From positions 1,178,001 through 1,242,000 of the forward strand of contig NZ_CP011412.1 in NCBI RefSeq assembly GCF_001007875.1: DNA of 64,000 bases, given 5' to 3'. The stretch comes from Sedimenticola thiotaurini. GTDB lineage: Bacteria; Pseudomonadota; Gammaproteobacteria; Chromatiales; Chromatiaceae. A program made the position numbers and the translations under genes. Shown here piece by piece: positions 39,708 to 48,268 of the stretch (its first letter is position 1; each line of letters opens with the position of its first letter). The notes below the pieces were generated by a model that did no database searches, was not told the origin of the DNA, and was given only the letters and a program-made list of their open reading frames with translations.

Positions 39708-39736
39708 ATTATCATTTTGACATCTGGCAGTGTCAA
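39708..39736 (-). promoter_or_regulatory. Sigma70 promoter of hrcA
   Basis: On the minus strand TTGACA (39736-39731), exactly 17 bases, GATAAT (39713-39708). The start point would fall at about 39700, at the edge of CIRCE, the classic repressor geometry. Confidence 0.88.
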
Positions 39737-39819
39737 GAAAGGATCCCGGCATCATAAAGCTTATGCCGATAGTTGGCTGGCCAGTAGCGGCATGATAAGT
39801 TGACGCCTGCAACTGCTGC

Positions 39820-40725
39820 ATGACAACACAGATGACAACACCCATGCCAGAGAAATTCCAGACTATCGGTCTGATCGGAAAACATGGGGATCTGTCGCCT
39901 CACGCGACCATCCTCGAACTGGGACAGTTCCTGCAGAAGCGGGGGCACCGGGTCCTGCTGGAAGAGAATACAGCCAACCGAACCCCGAATCACAGGATGA
40001 TCCCGGTCTCTCTGGACACCTTGGGGGCCGAATCTGACCTGGCCATCGTGGTGGGTGGGGACGGCACCCTGCTGCACACGGCCCGCAGCCTGGCGGACTA
40101 CAACGTCCCCCTGCTGGGCATCAACCTGGGGCGTCTCGGCTTCCTGGCCGACATCACCCCGAAGGAGATGCTCACCACCCTGGGACAGATATTCGCCGGG
40201 GAGTATCGGGAAGAGTCCCGATTCCTGCTCAATGCCGAGATCGATGGGGCCCACTACACCGCCTTTAATGATGTGGTGGTACACAAGTGGAATATCGCCC
40301 GCATGATTGAACTGGAGACCTACATCAACGGCAGTTTCGTCAATGTGCAACGTTCCGACGGTATCATCGTCTCCACACCCACCGGTTCGACTGCCTACGC
40401 CCTCTCTGGCGGAGGCCCCCTGCTGCACACAGACCTGAACGCCACCCTGGTGGTCCCGATCTGTCCCCACACCCTCAGCAACCGCCCGCTGGTGGTGGAC
40501 GGCGACAGCGAAATCGAGATTGTGGTCTGCGATCTGGCAGAAAATGCCCATTTGCGGATCACCTGTGACGGCCAGACCAGTCTGCCACTCCGGGGCGACA
40601 GGGTAACCATTCGCAAACATGCCCACCCGGTACGACTGATCCATCCACTCAACCATGACCACTTCTATATTCTGAGAACCAAACTGGGCTGGAGCGAGCA
40701 CAACAACGCCTTCAAGGAAAAGTAG
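39820..40725 (+). CDS. nadK: NAD kinase
   Basis: NAD kinase makes NADP from NAD and ATP (or polyphosphate). The 301 residues carry FQTIGLIGKHG near the start, the GGDGT catalytic motif (VVGGDGTLLH), the LGRLGFLAD loop and TPTGSTAYALSGGG. A short repeat, ATGACAACAC, gives three possible ATG starts (39820, 39832, 39844) with no clear ribosome site; 39844 would fit the usual family N-terminus best. It is five bases upstream of recN and divergent from hrcA. Confidence 0.95.
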   Translation: MTTQMTTPMPEKFQTIGLIGKHGDLSPHATILELGQFLQKRGHRVLLEENTANRTPNHRMIPVSLDTLGAESDLAIVVGGDGTLLHTARSLADYNVPLLGINLGRLGFLADITPKEMLTTLGQIFAGEYREESRFLLNAEIDGAHYTAFNDVVVHKWNIARMIELETYINGSFVNVQRSDGIIVSTPTGSTAYALSGGGPLLHTDLNATLVVPICPHTLSNRPLVVDGDSEIEIVVCDLAENAHLRITCDGQTSLPLRGDRVTIRKHAHPVRLIHPLNHDHFYILRTKLGWSEHNNAFKEK

Positions 40726-40730
40726 CCCCG

Positions 40731-42398
40731 ATGCTGCAACAGATAAACATCAAAGACCTGGCCATTGTGAGCTCCCTGGAGGTCGAGCTGTTCCCCGGGA
40801 TGACCGTGCTCACGGGTGAAACCGGGGCCGGCAAATCGATTCTGGTGGACGCCCTGGGGCTGGTGCTGGGGGATCGCGCCGATACCGGCATGATCCGTAA
40901 CGACTGCGACCGGGCCGAGATCACTGCCATTTTCGATATCCGGGAGCTCCCGGCGGTAAACCAGTGGTTGGAAGAGAATACCCTGGACGATGACGGTCAA
41001 TGCATCATCCGCCGGGTCTTACTGCGTAACGGCAGCTCCCGGGCCTACATCAATGGCAGCCCGGCCCCGCTGAAATCCCTGCAGGCAATCGGTGAACAAC
41101 TGGTGGACATCCACGGCCAGCACGCCCACCAATCCCTGTTGCGGCGTCAGCACCAGAGAGCACTGCTGGACGAGTACGCTGGTCACGGCAAGCTTTGTCA
41201 GGAGACCGCCAGATGCTACTTGACCTGGCGGGAAGCGGAACAGGAACTGGCCACCCTGCGCAGTAACGAGGCGGAGCGCAGCGCCCGAATCGACCTGTTG
41301 CGCTACCAGATCAACGAATTGAACTCACTTGAACTGGGTGAGAACGAACTGGCAGAGCTACTCCAGGAACATGGCCTGCTTAGCAACGCTGGGAATATCA
41401 TTGAGCACTGTAATAGCGCCCTCAATCTGCTGGATGACGAGGACGCAGCCCTCTCCCGCATCAACCGGGCTTATAACGAACTGCAGGAGCTGAGCGGGAT
41501 GGATTCGGGGCTGAAAAGCGCCTGCGACCTGCTCGACAGCGCGGCCATTCAGGTTAGTGAAGCCCTCTCATCGCTCCGACACTACGCGGATAACCTGGAA
41601 CTTGACCCGGCCAGGCTTGACCACCTGGATCAGCGTCTGCAGGAGATTCACGATCTGGCCAGAAAATACCGCTGCAAACCGGAAGAGATCCCTGCCCTGC
41701 TGCAACAGTTACAGGAGGAGCTCGGCCAGCTGGAGCAGTCAGACACGCACCTGACCGCGCTGGCAACACAGGTCGATACACTTTGGAACGACTATCTCGG
41801 CAACGCCAGAAAATTGAGCCAATCACGCCAGGAGGCGGCGGAACGGCTGGCGCAGCAGGTTTCCGACTGCATGCGTACCCTCGACATGCCAAACGGACAA
41901 TTCGTGGCCCAGGTAACGCCAGTAGCGCAGGATAAGGCGACGACCAACGGCCTGGATCAGATTGATTTCCTGGTCTCTGCCAATCCCGGACAGCCGCCGA
42001 AACCCCTGGCCAAGGTGGCATCGGGGGGCGAACTCTCCCGCATCAGCCTGGCCATTCAGGTAGCCACCGCCAGTTGCACCCAGGTACCCACCCTGATCTT
42101 TGACGAGGTGGATGTGGGTATCGGCGGCGGCACTGCGGAGATTGTCGGACGTTTACTGCGCCAGATCGGCGACAGCCGCCAGGTGCTGTGCGTCACCCAT
42201 CTGCCCCAGGTAGCCTCCCAGGGACATCAGCATCTGCGGATTGAAAAGGCTTCCAACGGGCAGGAGACCCGAACCCAGGTCGGTCGGCTGGACGGTGACT
42301 CCCGGATCGACGAAATCGCCCGCATGCTGGGGGGTGTGGAAATCACCGCCCAGACCCTGAGCCACGCTCGGGAGATGGTGGAACGCACCAACAGTTGA
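40731..42398 (+). CDS. recN: DNA repair protein RecN
   Basis: An SMC-like ATPase that holds DNA ends during double-strand break repair. The 555 residues show the N-terminal Walker A GETGAGKS (about 29-36) in TVLTGETGAGKSILVDALGL, central coiled coils, the ABC signature ASGGELSRISLA and Walker B LIFDEVDVGIGGGTAE. The length matches E. coli (553). It is coupled to nadK, the usual gammaproteobacterial order. I see no LexA box directly before it. Confidence 0.96.
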   Translation: MLQQINIKDLAIVSSLEVELFPGMTVLTGETGAGKSILVDALGLVLGDRADTGMIRNDCDRAEITAIFDIRELPAVNQWLEENTLDDDGQCIIRRVLLRNGSSRAYINGSPAPLKSLQAIGEQLVDIHGQHAHQSLLRRQHQRALLDEYAGHGKLCQETARCYLTWREAEQELATLRSNEAERSARIDLLRYQINELNSLELGENELAELLQEHGLLSNAGNIIEHCNSALNLLDDEDAALSRINRAYNELQELSGMDSGLKSACDLLDSAAIQVSEALSSLRHYADNLELDPARLDHLDQRLQEIHDLARKYRCKPEEIPALLQQLQEELGQLEQSDTHLTALATQVDTLWNDYLGNARKLSQSRQEAAERLAQQVSDCMRTLDMPNGQFVAQVTPVAQDKATTNGLDQIDFLVSANPGQPPKPLAKVASGGELSRISLAIQVATASCTQVPTLIFDEVDVGIGGGTAEIVGRLLRQIGDSRQVLCVTHLPQVASQGHQHLRIEKASNGQETRTQVGRLDGDSRIDEIARMLGGVEITAQTLSHAREMVERTNS

Positions 42399-42428
42399 GC
42401 GAGGCCCGGTGTCAAATCCGTCTGTCGA

Positions 42429-42857
42429 CTATTTCGCCTTCTTATGGCGGCAGTTCTCATCCAGGCATTTGCCGTAGATGACCAGTTCGTGGTCGCTGAT
42501 CTGAAACCCCAGATCATTGGCAATTATCTGCTGACGTTTCTCGATGGTGTCATCGACAAACTCCTGTACCCGACCACAGGTGATGCAGACAATATGGTCG
42601 TGGTGGCTACCCCGACTGAGTTCAAACACCGAGTAACCATCCTCAAAATGGCGTTTCTCCACCAGGCCGGCACTTTCAAACTGGGTGAGCACCCGATAGA
42701 CGGTCGCCAAGCCGATATCTTCATTGGCAGCCAGCAGCATCTTATAGACATCCTCTGCACTGACATGCCGTTCCGGGCTCTTCTCCAGCAGCTCAAGAAT
42801 CTTCACCCGAGGTGCGGTCACCTTCAAGCCAGCCTTCCTAATATCCTGATCTTCCAA
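42429..42857 (-). CDS. fur: Ferric uptake regulator
   Basis: The iron-responsive repressor. The 142 residues have the winged helix (KVTAPRVKILELLE, ATVYRVLTQFESAGLV), the metal-site HHDHIVC and the two CxxC-type motifs CITC and CLDENC. The length is that of canonical Fur. It is divergent from bamE, as in many gammaproteobacteria, and converges on recN. Confidence 0.96.
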   Translation of the reverse strand: MEDQDIRKAGLKVTAPRVKILELLEKSPERHVSAEDVYKMLLAANEDIGLATVYRVLTQFESAGLVEKRHFEDGYSVFELSRGSHHDHIVCITCGRVQEFVDDTIEKRQQIIANDLGFQISDHELVIYGKCLDENCRHKKAK

Positions 42858-42952
42858 AACAAATTACCTCAGGTGTTTTCATGCTGTGATTCAGGTATCA
42901 TTCCGGCCAACTTCAGATTTGGATAGATCCCTTATCAAACCGGAAAGATTGA

Positions 42953-43447
42953 ATGCAAAAGCTTCTCATCTATTGGGTATGTGGTGCAAGCCTCCTACTC
43001 GCTGGCTGTTCTACCGTCAAGGACATCAGTAACGCCATCCCTGACGCGCTGAACAGACTGCCATTGGTCTATCGCCCCGATATCCAGCAGGGCAACGTTG
43101 TCAGTCAGGAGGCCATCAACAATCTGAAGCCGGGCATGTCAAAGAGCCAGGTCAGCTACTTGCTGGGAACCCCGATGTTAGTGGACGTATTTCACCAGGA
43201 CCGGTGGGACTATTTTTACAGCATGAAGACCGGTAACGAGGAGATCAAGCAGGAGCGGGTCACCCTGTACTTTGTGGACGATCGTCTGACCCGGATCGAA
43301 GGGGACTACCGGCCGGAACCCACGGATGAATTGATCGAGACCAAACCGGAAGATGAGCTGATTATCTCGGTACCGGATTATACCGGCGACGATCAGGGTA
43401 TCTTCTCCCGGGTTTTGGAATCTGTTGGCATCGAGCCGGACGAATAA
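42953..43447 (+). CDS. bamE: Outer-membrane assembly lipoprotein BamE
   Basis: A lipoprotein of the BAM complex. The N-terminal signal ends in a lipobox LLLAGC (Cys about 19), followed by the SmpA/OmlA domain: YRPDIQQGNVVSQEAINNLKPGMSKSQV, read in parts, and LGTPMLVDVFHQDRWDYFY. At 164 residues it is longer than the E. coli protein (113), with an acidic C-terminal extension. Its stop is six bases from that of rnfH. Confidence 0.93.
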   Translation: MQKLLIYWVCGASLLLAGCSTVKDISNAIPDALNRLPLVYRPDIQQGNVVSQEAINNLKPGMSKSQVSYLLGTPMLVDVFHQDRWDYFYSMKTGNEEIKQERVTLYFVDDRLTRIEGDYRPEPTDELIETKPEDELIISVPDYTGDDQGIFSRVLESVGIEPDE

Positions 43448-43453
43448 ACCGGT

Positions 43454-43771
43454 TCAGCCGGTCTCCTTGCCGCCCCCTTTCTTCAGCTGCTTGCCCTGGG
43501 CTGCGCGTTTCTTACGGGCCTCTTTCGGGTCGGCAATCAAAGGTCGATAGATCTCCACCCGATCACCTGGCTGTAGCGTGGCGTCACCCTTGGCCGCCTT
43601 GCCGAACACACCAAATTTGGCACTGGACAGATCTATCTCGGGAAAACGATCAGTAATGCGGGACCGCTCTGCTGCCTGCTGAACAGTAGTACCCGGTTCG
43701 ACACTGACCGTCAGGATGACCTGTTCCTCAGGCTTGGCATAGGCTACTTCAACATCAAAATGTTCACTCAC
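43454..43771 (-). CDS. rnfH: RnfH-family ubiquitin-fold protein
   Basis: From the GTG at 43771 the product is 105 residues, with the RnfH core FDVEVAYAKPEEQVILTVSV and KFGVFGKAAKGDATLQPGDR, then EIYRPLIADPKEARKKRA. The family is a beta-grasp protein of uncertain role, regularly coupled to ratA. The GTG start overlaps the ratA stop by eight bases and has GAGGTGG before it; the longer frame from 43807 has no support. The C-terminus is Lys/Gly-rich. Confidence 0.9.
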   Translation of the reverse strand: MSEHFDVEVAYAKPEEQVILTVSVEPGTTVQQAAERSRITDRFPEIDLSSAKFGVFGKAAKGDATLQPGDRVEIYRPLIADPKEARKKRAAQGKQLKKGGGKETG

Positions 43772-44201
43772 GACGGACCACCTCATCTGCTCGTTTGCAG
43801 AACGCATCGACTAGTGTATTGGCAATTTGACCAAAAACGGCACCAAATGCGGAATTGATCAGCCGGCCGGAAAACTCAAAATCGAGCTCCAGTTCCACCT
43901 TGCAGGCATCCTCACGTAAAGCGGTAAAGCGCCACTCGCCCTGAAGGTGTTTAAACGGGCCCTCCTGCAGTTGAATCACTATCCGCTCATAGGGGAAAAG
44001 CTGGTTACAGGTGGAGAATGACTGACTGATACCGACACGGGACACTTCAAGCCGACCACACAGCTTCTCTTCCGTTCGGGAGAGCAACTCGGTCGACTTA
44101 CACCACGGCAGAAACTGTGGGTAAGACTCCACATCGTTGATTAACTCGAACATCTCGGCGGCTGAATGTCCCACCAGGGCACTCTTTCGGACTACAGGCA
44201 A
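43764..44201 (-). CDS. ratA: RatA/COQ10-type START-domain protein
   Basis: A 145-residue SRPBCC/START protein. VGHSAAEMFELINDVESYPQFLPWC, read in parts, and LEVSRVGISQSFSTCN are family hallmarks. E. coli RatA binds 50S subunits and blocks 70S formation; COQ10 homologues bind ubiquinone, so the role here could be either. The start is a TTG at 44201, directly after the TAG of the symporter gene, with AGGAG eight bases before it. Confidence 0.9.
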   Translation of the reverse strand: MPVVRKSALVGHSAAEMFELINDVESYPQFLPWCKSTELLSRTEEKLCGRLEVSRVGISQSFSTCNQLFPYERIVIQLQEGPFKHLQGEWRFTALREDACKVELELDFEFSGRLINSAFGAVFGQIANTLVDAFCKRADEVVRRE

Positions 44202-45575
44202 CTATAAAACTCCTATCGCCCGCAGGAAAATCAACAGCATGGCTGCAGGCGTAATAAAACGGATAATGAAATACCAAATCTTGAAACCGATCCTGGCGGA
44301 ACCACCCAGTTCGTCCAGCACCGACTCCCGGGGCAGCACCCAACCGACAAACAGCGCCATGCCAAGCCCCCCCAGGGGCAGTATGATACTCGAAATGGCG
44401 ATATCCAGCACATCGAACAGACCGTGGCGTTTGAGCACACCGGCAAAATTGAAACTGAACGACCAACTGCTAAAGGAGAGAATCGTCACAATACCCAGCA
44501 ACCAGGCCACAATACCGCTCCAGATGGCGGCCCGAATCCGGTCTATTTCGCGATTCTCCACCAACCAGGCCACCAGCGGCTCGATCAGGGCAATGGATGA
44601 GGTCCAGGCGGCAAACACCAGCAGGAGAAAGAACAGCGCACCAAACAGCATCCCGCCCGGCAACTGCCCGAATGCGATGGGCAAAGTCTGGAAAATGAGC
44701 CCCGGGCCTTCACCCGCCGCCAGATCATTGGCAAACATCAGCGAGAATATGGCCAGCCCGACCAGCAGCGCCACCACCAGGTCCAGCAAACCTACCAGAA
44801 CAGAAGTCCTGGCTATAGAGACGCCCTGGGGCAGATAGGAGCCGTACATCAGCATCACCCCCAACCCCAGCGACAGGGAAAAGAAGGCATGGCCCATGGC
44901 GCTTAAAACCCCGGACAGTGTCAGGCTGCTGAAATCACTATCAAACAAGTAGGCGTAGGCCTGACTGAAATCACCGGTTCTGGCGGCGTAAACCAGTACA
45001 ATCAGGAGCAACAGGAACAGGCACGGCATCAGTATCCGGGCCGCCTTCTCCAGACCATTGCCCACTCCCCGGGAGACCACCTTGATAGTCATCACCATAA
45101 AGATGGTATGCCAGGCCAACAGCCGCTCCGGATCTGTCACCAACTGGGTGAAGATACTGCTCGCCCCCTCTGCGGTGACCCGCTCAAAGGCACCGGCCAC
45201 CATGCGCATCAGGTAGGCGAGGGTCCAGCCGGCTATCACGCTGTAGTAGGAGAGAATAATCAGACCGGCCAGCATGCCGGCCCATCCCAACCAACCCCAG
45301 GCCCGACTGGCACCCGCTTCAATCGACAGTGTCTGCAGACTGTTCACGGGACATTGACGACCACGGCGACCGATCAGCACCTCACCCATCATGATCGGGA
45401 TGCCCACCAGGGCCAGACAGAGCAGATAGACCAGGATAAAGGCACCACCCCCGTTATCACCGGTCATATAAGGGAATTTCCAGACATTTCCCAAACCCAC
45501 GGCAGATCCCGTCGCCGCAAGAACAAACATCAGGCGGGACGACCACTGGCCATGGATAGAGATACGCTTGGACAA
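44202..45575 (-). CDS. Sodium-dependent NSS-family transporter
   Basis: A 457-residue inner-membrane symporter of the neurotransmitter:sodium symporter family, likely for an amino acid. The TM1 signature GSAVGLGNVWKFPYMTGDNG with GGGAFILVYL, about 11-12 hydrophobic segments and LGVMLMYGSYLP in TM6 are clear. The substrate is not predictable. It is upstream of ratA and rnfH with zero spacing, so the three may share a transcript. Confidence 0.92.
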   Translation of the reverse strand: MSKRISIHGQWSSRLMFVLAATGSAVGLGNVWKFPYMTGDNGGGAFILVYLLCLALVGIPIMMGEVLIGRRGRQCPVNSLQTLSIEAGASRAWGWLGWAGMLAGLIILSYYSVIAGWTLAYLMRMVAGAFERVTAEGASSIFTQLVTDPERLLAWHTIFMVMTIKVVSRGVGNGLEKAARILMPCLFLLLLIVLVYAARTGDFSQAYAYLFDSDFSSLTLSGVLSAMGHAFFSLSLGLGVMLMYGSYLPQGVSIARTSVLVGLLDLVVALLVGLAIFSLMFANDLAAGEGPGLIFQTLPIAFGQLPGGMLFGALFFLLLVFAAWTSSIALIEPLVAWLVENREIDRIRAAIWSGIVAWLLGIVTILSFSSWSFSFNFAGVLKRHGLFDVLDIAISSIILPLGGLGMALFVGWVLPRESVLDELGGSARIGFKIWYFIIRFITPAAMLLIFLRAIGVL

Positions 45576-45751
45576 GGAGTCAATCCTCCAAAACCTGGTT
45601 GGCCGACAAAAGCCAGCTCAGCCGTCCCGGGAAACAGAAAAACCGCATTTTCAGCCAATTCCCTGCTCAGGACAAGTAAAGGGTCGGCAAACCAATGCCA
45701 TCAATAACATCCTACTAGCCTCCGCCCCACCCTCTCACATACAATCCCCCC

Positions 45752-46234
45752 ATGGCAAAGAAATCGAAAAAACAGCCTGGGTCGGGCAGTTCAACCATTG
45801 CCCTGAACAAGAAGGCAAAACACGAATACTTCATTCAGGAGCGTTACGAGGCGGGCATCTCACTGCAGGGTTGGGAGGTCAAAAGCCTGCGTGAAGGTCG
45901 GGTGCAACTTACCGACAGCTACGTCTTTCTGAGAAATGGCGAAGCCGCTCTGATCGGCACCAATATCACACCGCTGCTCAGCGCCTCCACCCACATCAAG
46001 CCGGAGCCGATGCGCACCCGCAAGCTGCTGCTGCATCGGCAGGAACTGGACAAGCTGATCGGCATGGTGGATCGCAAGGGCTATACCCTGGTACCGCTCG
46101 CGCTGTACTGGAAGAAAGGCAAGGTCAAACTGGAGATCGGCCTGGCCAAGGGCAAACAGCTGCATGACAAGCGGGAAACCGAAAAGAACCGGGACTGGGA
46201 CCGGGACAAACAGCGTATCCTCAAGGCCCGCTGA
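45752..46234 (+). CDS. smpB: SsrA-binding protein
   Basis: SmpB delivers tmRNA to stalled ribosomes. The 160 residues show [39 protein letters not shown] and the basic C-terminal tail ending [14 protein letters not shown]. The length equals that of E. coli SmpB. The ATG at 45752 aligns with the family start, yet only C-rich sequence precedes it; see the leaderless-mRNA note in the findings. ssrA follows on the same strand. Confidence 0.97.
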   Translation: MAKKSKKQPGSGSSTIALNKKAKHEYFIQERYEAGISLQGWEVKSLREGRVQLTDSYVFLRNGEAALIGTNITPLLSASTHIKPEPMRTRKLLLHRQELDKLIGMVDRKGYTLVPLALYWKKGKVKLEIGLAKGKQLHDKRETEKNRDWDRDKQRILKAR

Positions 46235-46293
46235 ACGGACTGGCGCTACGCACCGGCCGCTTGAAATAGCCCGCCGTAACCCCATATCATTGC

Positions 46294-46322
46294 GGACAAG
46301 GAACCAACAGACAGGGTATACT
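46294..46322 (+). promoter_or_regulatory. Candidate ssrA promoter
   Basis: TATACT (46317-46322) is a good -10, with a weak GGACAA (46294-46299) 17 bases before it. The start would be about 18 bases upstream of the mature tmRNA 5' end, matching a short leader removed by RNase P. Confidence 0.5.
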
Positions 46323-46346
46323 GTCTACTTAGTTAGGTTTTACCCA

Positions 46347-46723
46347 GGGGGCGACATGGCTTCGACGTGGGTGATGAAACCTGAGGTGCATGCCGAGGAT
46401 ACAGACAGCCTCGTAAATAAGTCTGTAACACTATAGTTGCCAACGACGACAACTACGCTCTCGCCGCTTAATAACCGGTAGAAGCCGTCTGACTGGAGCC
46501 GTGCTTGTGCGTCCAGAGTCCCTCGGGACATTTCAGGCGTCACAGCTCACAAGATCGCGATGAAGTACGTCCGGGACGGAATCGCTAAAACTTAACCGGA
46601 ACCGCCGTCTACACGCCCTGTCTGCCGGGCAGTAGCCGGTTAAATATAATCGGCAGAACTAAGCATGTAGAGCCAAAGGCGGAGTGCTTGCGGACGGGGG
46701 TTCGATTCCCCCCGCCTCCACCA
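46347..46723 (+). ncRNA. ssrA: Transfer-messenger RNA (tmRNA)
   Basis: A 377-base tmRNA. The 5' GGGGGCG (46347-46353) pairs with CGCCTCC (46713-46719) to form the acceptor stem, and the encoded ACCA ends at 46723. The T-arm lies at about 46696-46712 (GGGGGTTCGATTCCCCC), and the tRNA-like TTCGACG follows the 5' end. The tag frame resumes at GCC (46439) and reads ANDDNYALAA, then TAA TAA (46469-46474). The tag is of the usual gammaproteobacterial type. It is near smpB and is the integration target of the element that follows. Confidence 0.97.
46701..46723 (+). other. Left attachment site in the 3' end of ssrA
   Basis: The T-arm/acceptor 3' end of ssrA is a standard target of P4-type tyrosine integrases. 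The integrase gene begins about 160 bases further on and points away from ssrA. I find no second copy of this 3' end up to base 64000, so the right junction should be outside the window. The exact core is not determined. Confidence 0.6.
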
Positions 46724-46757
46724 ATTCAACATTTAATAAGATCCAATAAAAGCCTAC

Positions 46758-46782
46758 AGCCCGCATAACAGCGGGCTTTTTT
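46758..46782 (+). terminator. Rho-independent terminator after ssrA
   Basis: AGCCCGC (46758-46764) pairs with GCGGGCT (46771-46777) across six bases and is followed by a T-run to 46782. It lies 34 bases past the tmRNA end. Confidence 0.9.
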
Positions 46783-46810
46783 ATTGCCTGCTTGTCCTGT
46801 AGCGTCTAAA

Positions 46811-46885
46811 GTTACCCCATAGAATCCTGAATCACATGGGGGTAACTATTGGGGTTACCCCAAGACTGACGGAGCAGTTACCCCA
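46811..46885. repeat. GTTACCCC repeats in the integrase leader
   Basis: The octamer GTTACCCC occurs at 46811, 46854 and 46877 in direct orientation and at 46839-46846 inverted. The central copy is part of the perfect palindrome TTGGGGTTACCCCAA (46849-46863). The repeats lie between the attachment site and the integrase ATG, so they are candidates for integrase/AlpA arm sites or an autoregulatory operator. Confidence 0.6.
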
Positions 46886-46886
46886 A

Positions 46887-48098
46887 ATGCCGCTTACAGA
46901 CACCGCAATCAAAAAGGCCAAGCCCGAGGCCAAACAGCGCAAGCTCTATGACGAGCGGGGTCTGTTCCTGCTGATCAGCCCCAAGGGCGGCAAGTGGTGG
47001 CGGTTCAAATACCTCTTCGACGGTAAGGAAAAGCTGCTTTCACTCGGCACCTACCCCGATGTGAGTCTGAAAGAGGCCAGAGACCGGCGGGACGAGGCAC
47101 GCAAGCAGGTTGCCGCTGACATCGACCCCGGCGAACACCGCAAGGCCCAGAAAACGGCGAAAGTGGCGAAACAGGCCAACAGCTTTGAGGTAGTGGCGCG
47201 GGAGTGGTACGCGAAACACTCCCCCAACTGGTCCGCCAATCATGGCGATCGGATCATCCGCCGCCTGGAGCGGGACATCTTCCCGTGGATCGGCGGCTCC
47301 CCTGTAGCCGACATCACCGCCCCGCAACTGCTTGAGGTTATCCGCCGTATTGAGAAACGCGGAGCCCTGGAAACCGCCCATCGCGCCCTCGGGAACTGCG
47401 GACAGGTCTTCCGCTATGCGGTAGCCACAGGAAGGGCCGAACGTGATCCTTCCGGCGATCTGCGCGGCGCATTACCTCCCGTTAAAGAGACACACTTCGC
47501 ATCCGTCACCGATCCAGCGAAAGTTGCCGGGGTACTACGCGCTTTGGATAGCTATGAAGGCACCCTTACCGTACGCTGTGCGTTGCGTCTTGCCCCTCTC
47601 GTCTTTGTCCGACCTGGGGAGCTGCGTCATGCAAGGTGGGCGGACATCGACTTGGAGGGAGCCGAATGGCGCTACACAGTAACAAAGACCAACACCCAGC
47701 ACATTGTCCCCCTCTCCCGCCAATCCGTGAAAATCCTGACAGAACTGCACCCTCTTACCGGGCGGGGCCACTACGTTTTTCCTGGCGCGCGAAGCGCAGC
47801 ACGCCCGATGAGTGAAAACGCCATACTCGCTGCCATGCGGCGTATGGGGATCAGCAAAGATGAAATGAGTGGCCACGGATTCCGGGCCATGGCGCGGACC
47901 ATCCTTGATGAAGTGCTTGGTTTCCGTCCTGACTACATCGAACACCAGCTTGCCCATGCGGTACGCGATCCCAATGGACGCGCCTACAACCGCACCGCCC
48001 ACCTGCCGGAACGGCGCAAGATGATGCAGGACTGGGCGGACTACCTGGACAAGCTGAAAGCAGGCGCGGAGATCATTTCGATTAACCAGCACGCTTGA
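46887..48098 (+). CDS. P4-type tyrosine integrase
   Basis: A 403-residue site-specific recombinase from the ATG at 46887. The N-terminal DUF4102 arm-binding domain begins LTDTAIKKAKPE and includes YLFDGKEKLLSLGTYPDVSL. The catalytic domain has R242 (RPGEL), H330/R333 (HGFRA), H356 (HQLAHA) and nucleophile Y367 (AYNRT). The frame is open from 46836, but translation from there would run through the GTTACCCC operator-like repeats. It integrates the element at ssrA. Confidence 0.95.
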   Translation: MPLTDTAIKKAKPEAKQRKLYDERGLFLLISPKGGKWWRFKYLFDGKEKLLSLGTYPDVSLKEARDRRDEARKQVAADIDPGEHRKAQKTAKVAKQANSFEVVAREWYAKHSPNWSANHGDRIIRRLERDIFPWIGGSPVADITAPQLLEVIRRIEKRGALETAHRALGNCGQVFRYAVATGRAERDPSGDLRGALPPVKETHFASVTDPAKVAGVLRALDSYEGTLTVRCALRLAPLVFVRPGELRHARWADIDLEGAEWRYTVTKTNTQHIVPLSRQSVKILTELHPLTGRGHYVFPGARSAARPMSENAILAAMRRMGISKDEMSGHGFRAMARTILDEVLGFRPDYIEHQLAHAVRDPNGRAYNRTAHLPERRKMMQDWADYLDKLKAGAEIISINQHA

Positions 48099-48120
48099 AC
48101 GAAGCCGCCCTCCAGATAGA

Positions 48121-48152
48121 CAAAAGGCCCTGCACCTAGCGATGCAGAGCCT
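48121..48152 (-). terminator. Terminator of the pemK-side transcript
   Basis: AGGCTCTGCA and TGCAGGGCCT on the minus strand (48152-48143 and 48134-48125), with one mismatch, an eight-base loop and a short T-run (48124-48121). It also lies just past the integrase stop, so it may stop both transcripts. Confidence 0.65.
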
Positions 48153-48262
48153 TGGATCAGAGGCCCCAGTCAGTTTGTCATCACCGGCTGGGGTCTGCTA
48201 CCCGAAGGTAGTCTTTCAAGCCCGATTTATCGGGAACACCCCCATTATGGTTCCTGTGGGCC
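48121..48262 (-). ncRNA. Hairpin-rich candidate RNA between integrase and pemK
   Basis: On the minus strand, four helices occur in series: CCCGA-TAAA-TCGGG (48234-48221), CTACC-TTCG-GGTAG (48211-48198, a C(UUCG)G tetraloop, which points to the minus strand), CCCCAG/CTGGGG (48193-48164), and a ten-pair terminator stem with one mismatch (48152-48125) followed by TTTT. GGCCC/GGGCC at 48162/48258 could close the set. It is either a structured 3' UTR of pemK or a separate RNA. No known family is recognised. Confidence 0.45.
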
Positions 48263-48268
48263 ATTGAA

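Noticed and set aside
39733-40701. 322-codon frame on the minus strand
   Set aside because: It is opposite nadK, whose catalytic motifs and coupling to recN are certain; no protein family features in the shadow.
46164-46436. 90-codon frame bridging the end of smpB and ssrA
   Set aside because: It overlaps both a real gene and the tmRNA 5' half; no ribosome site.
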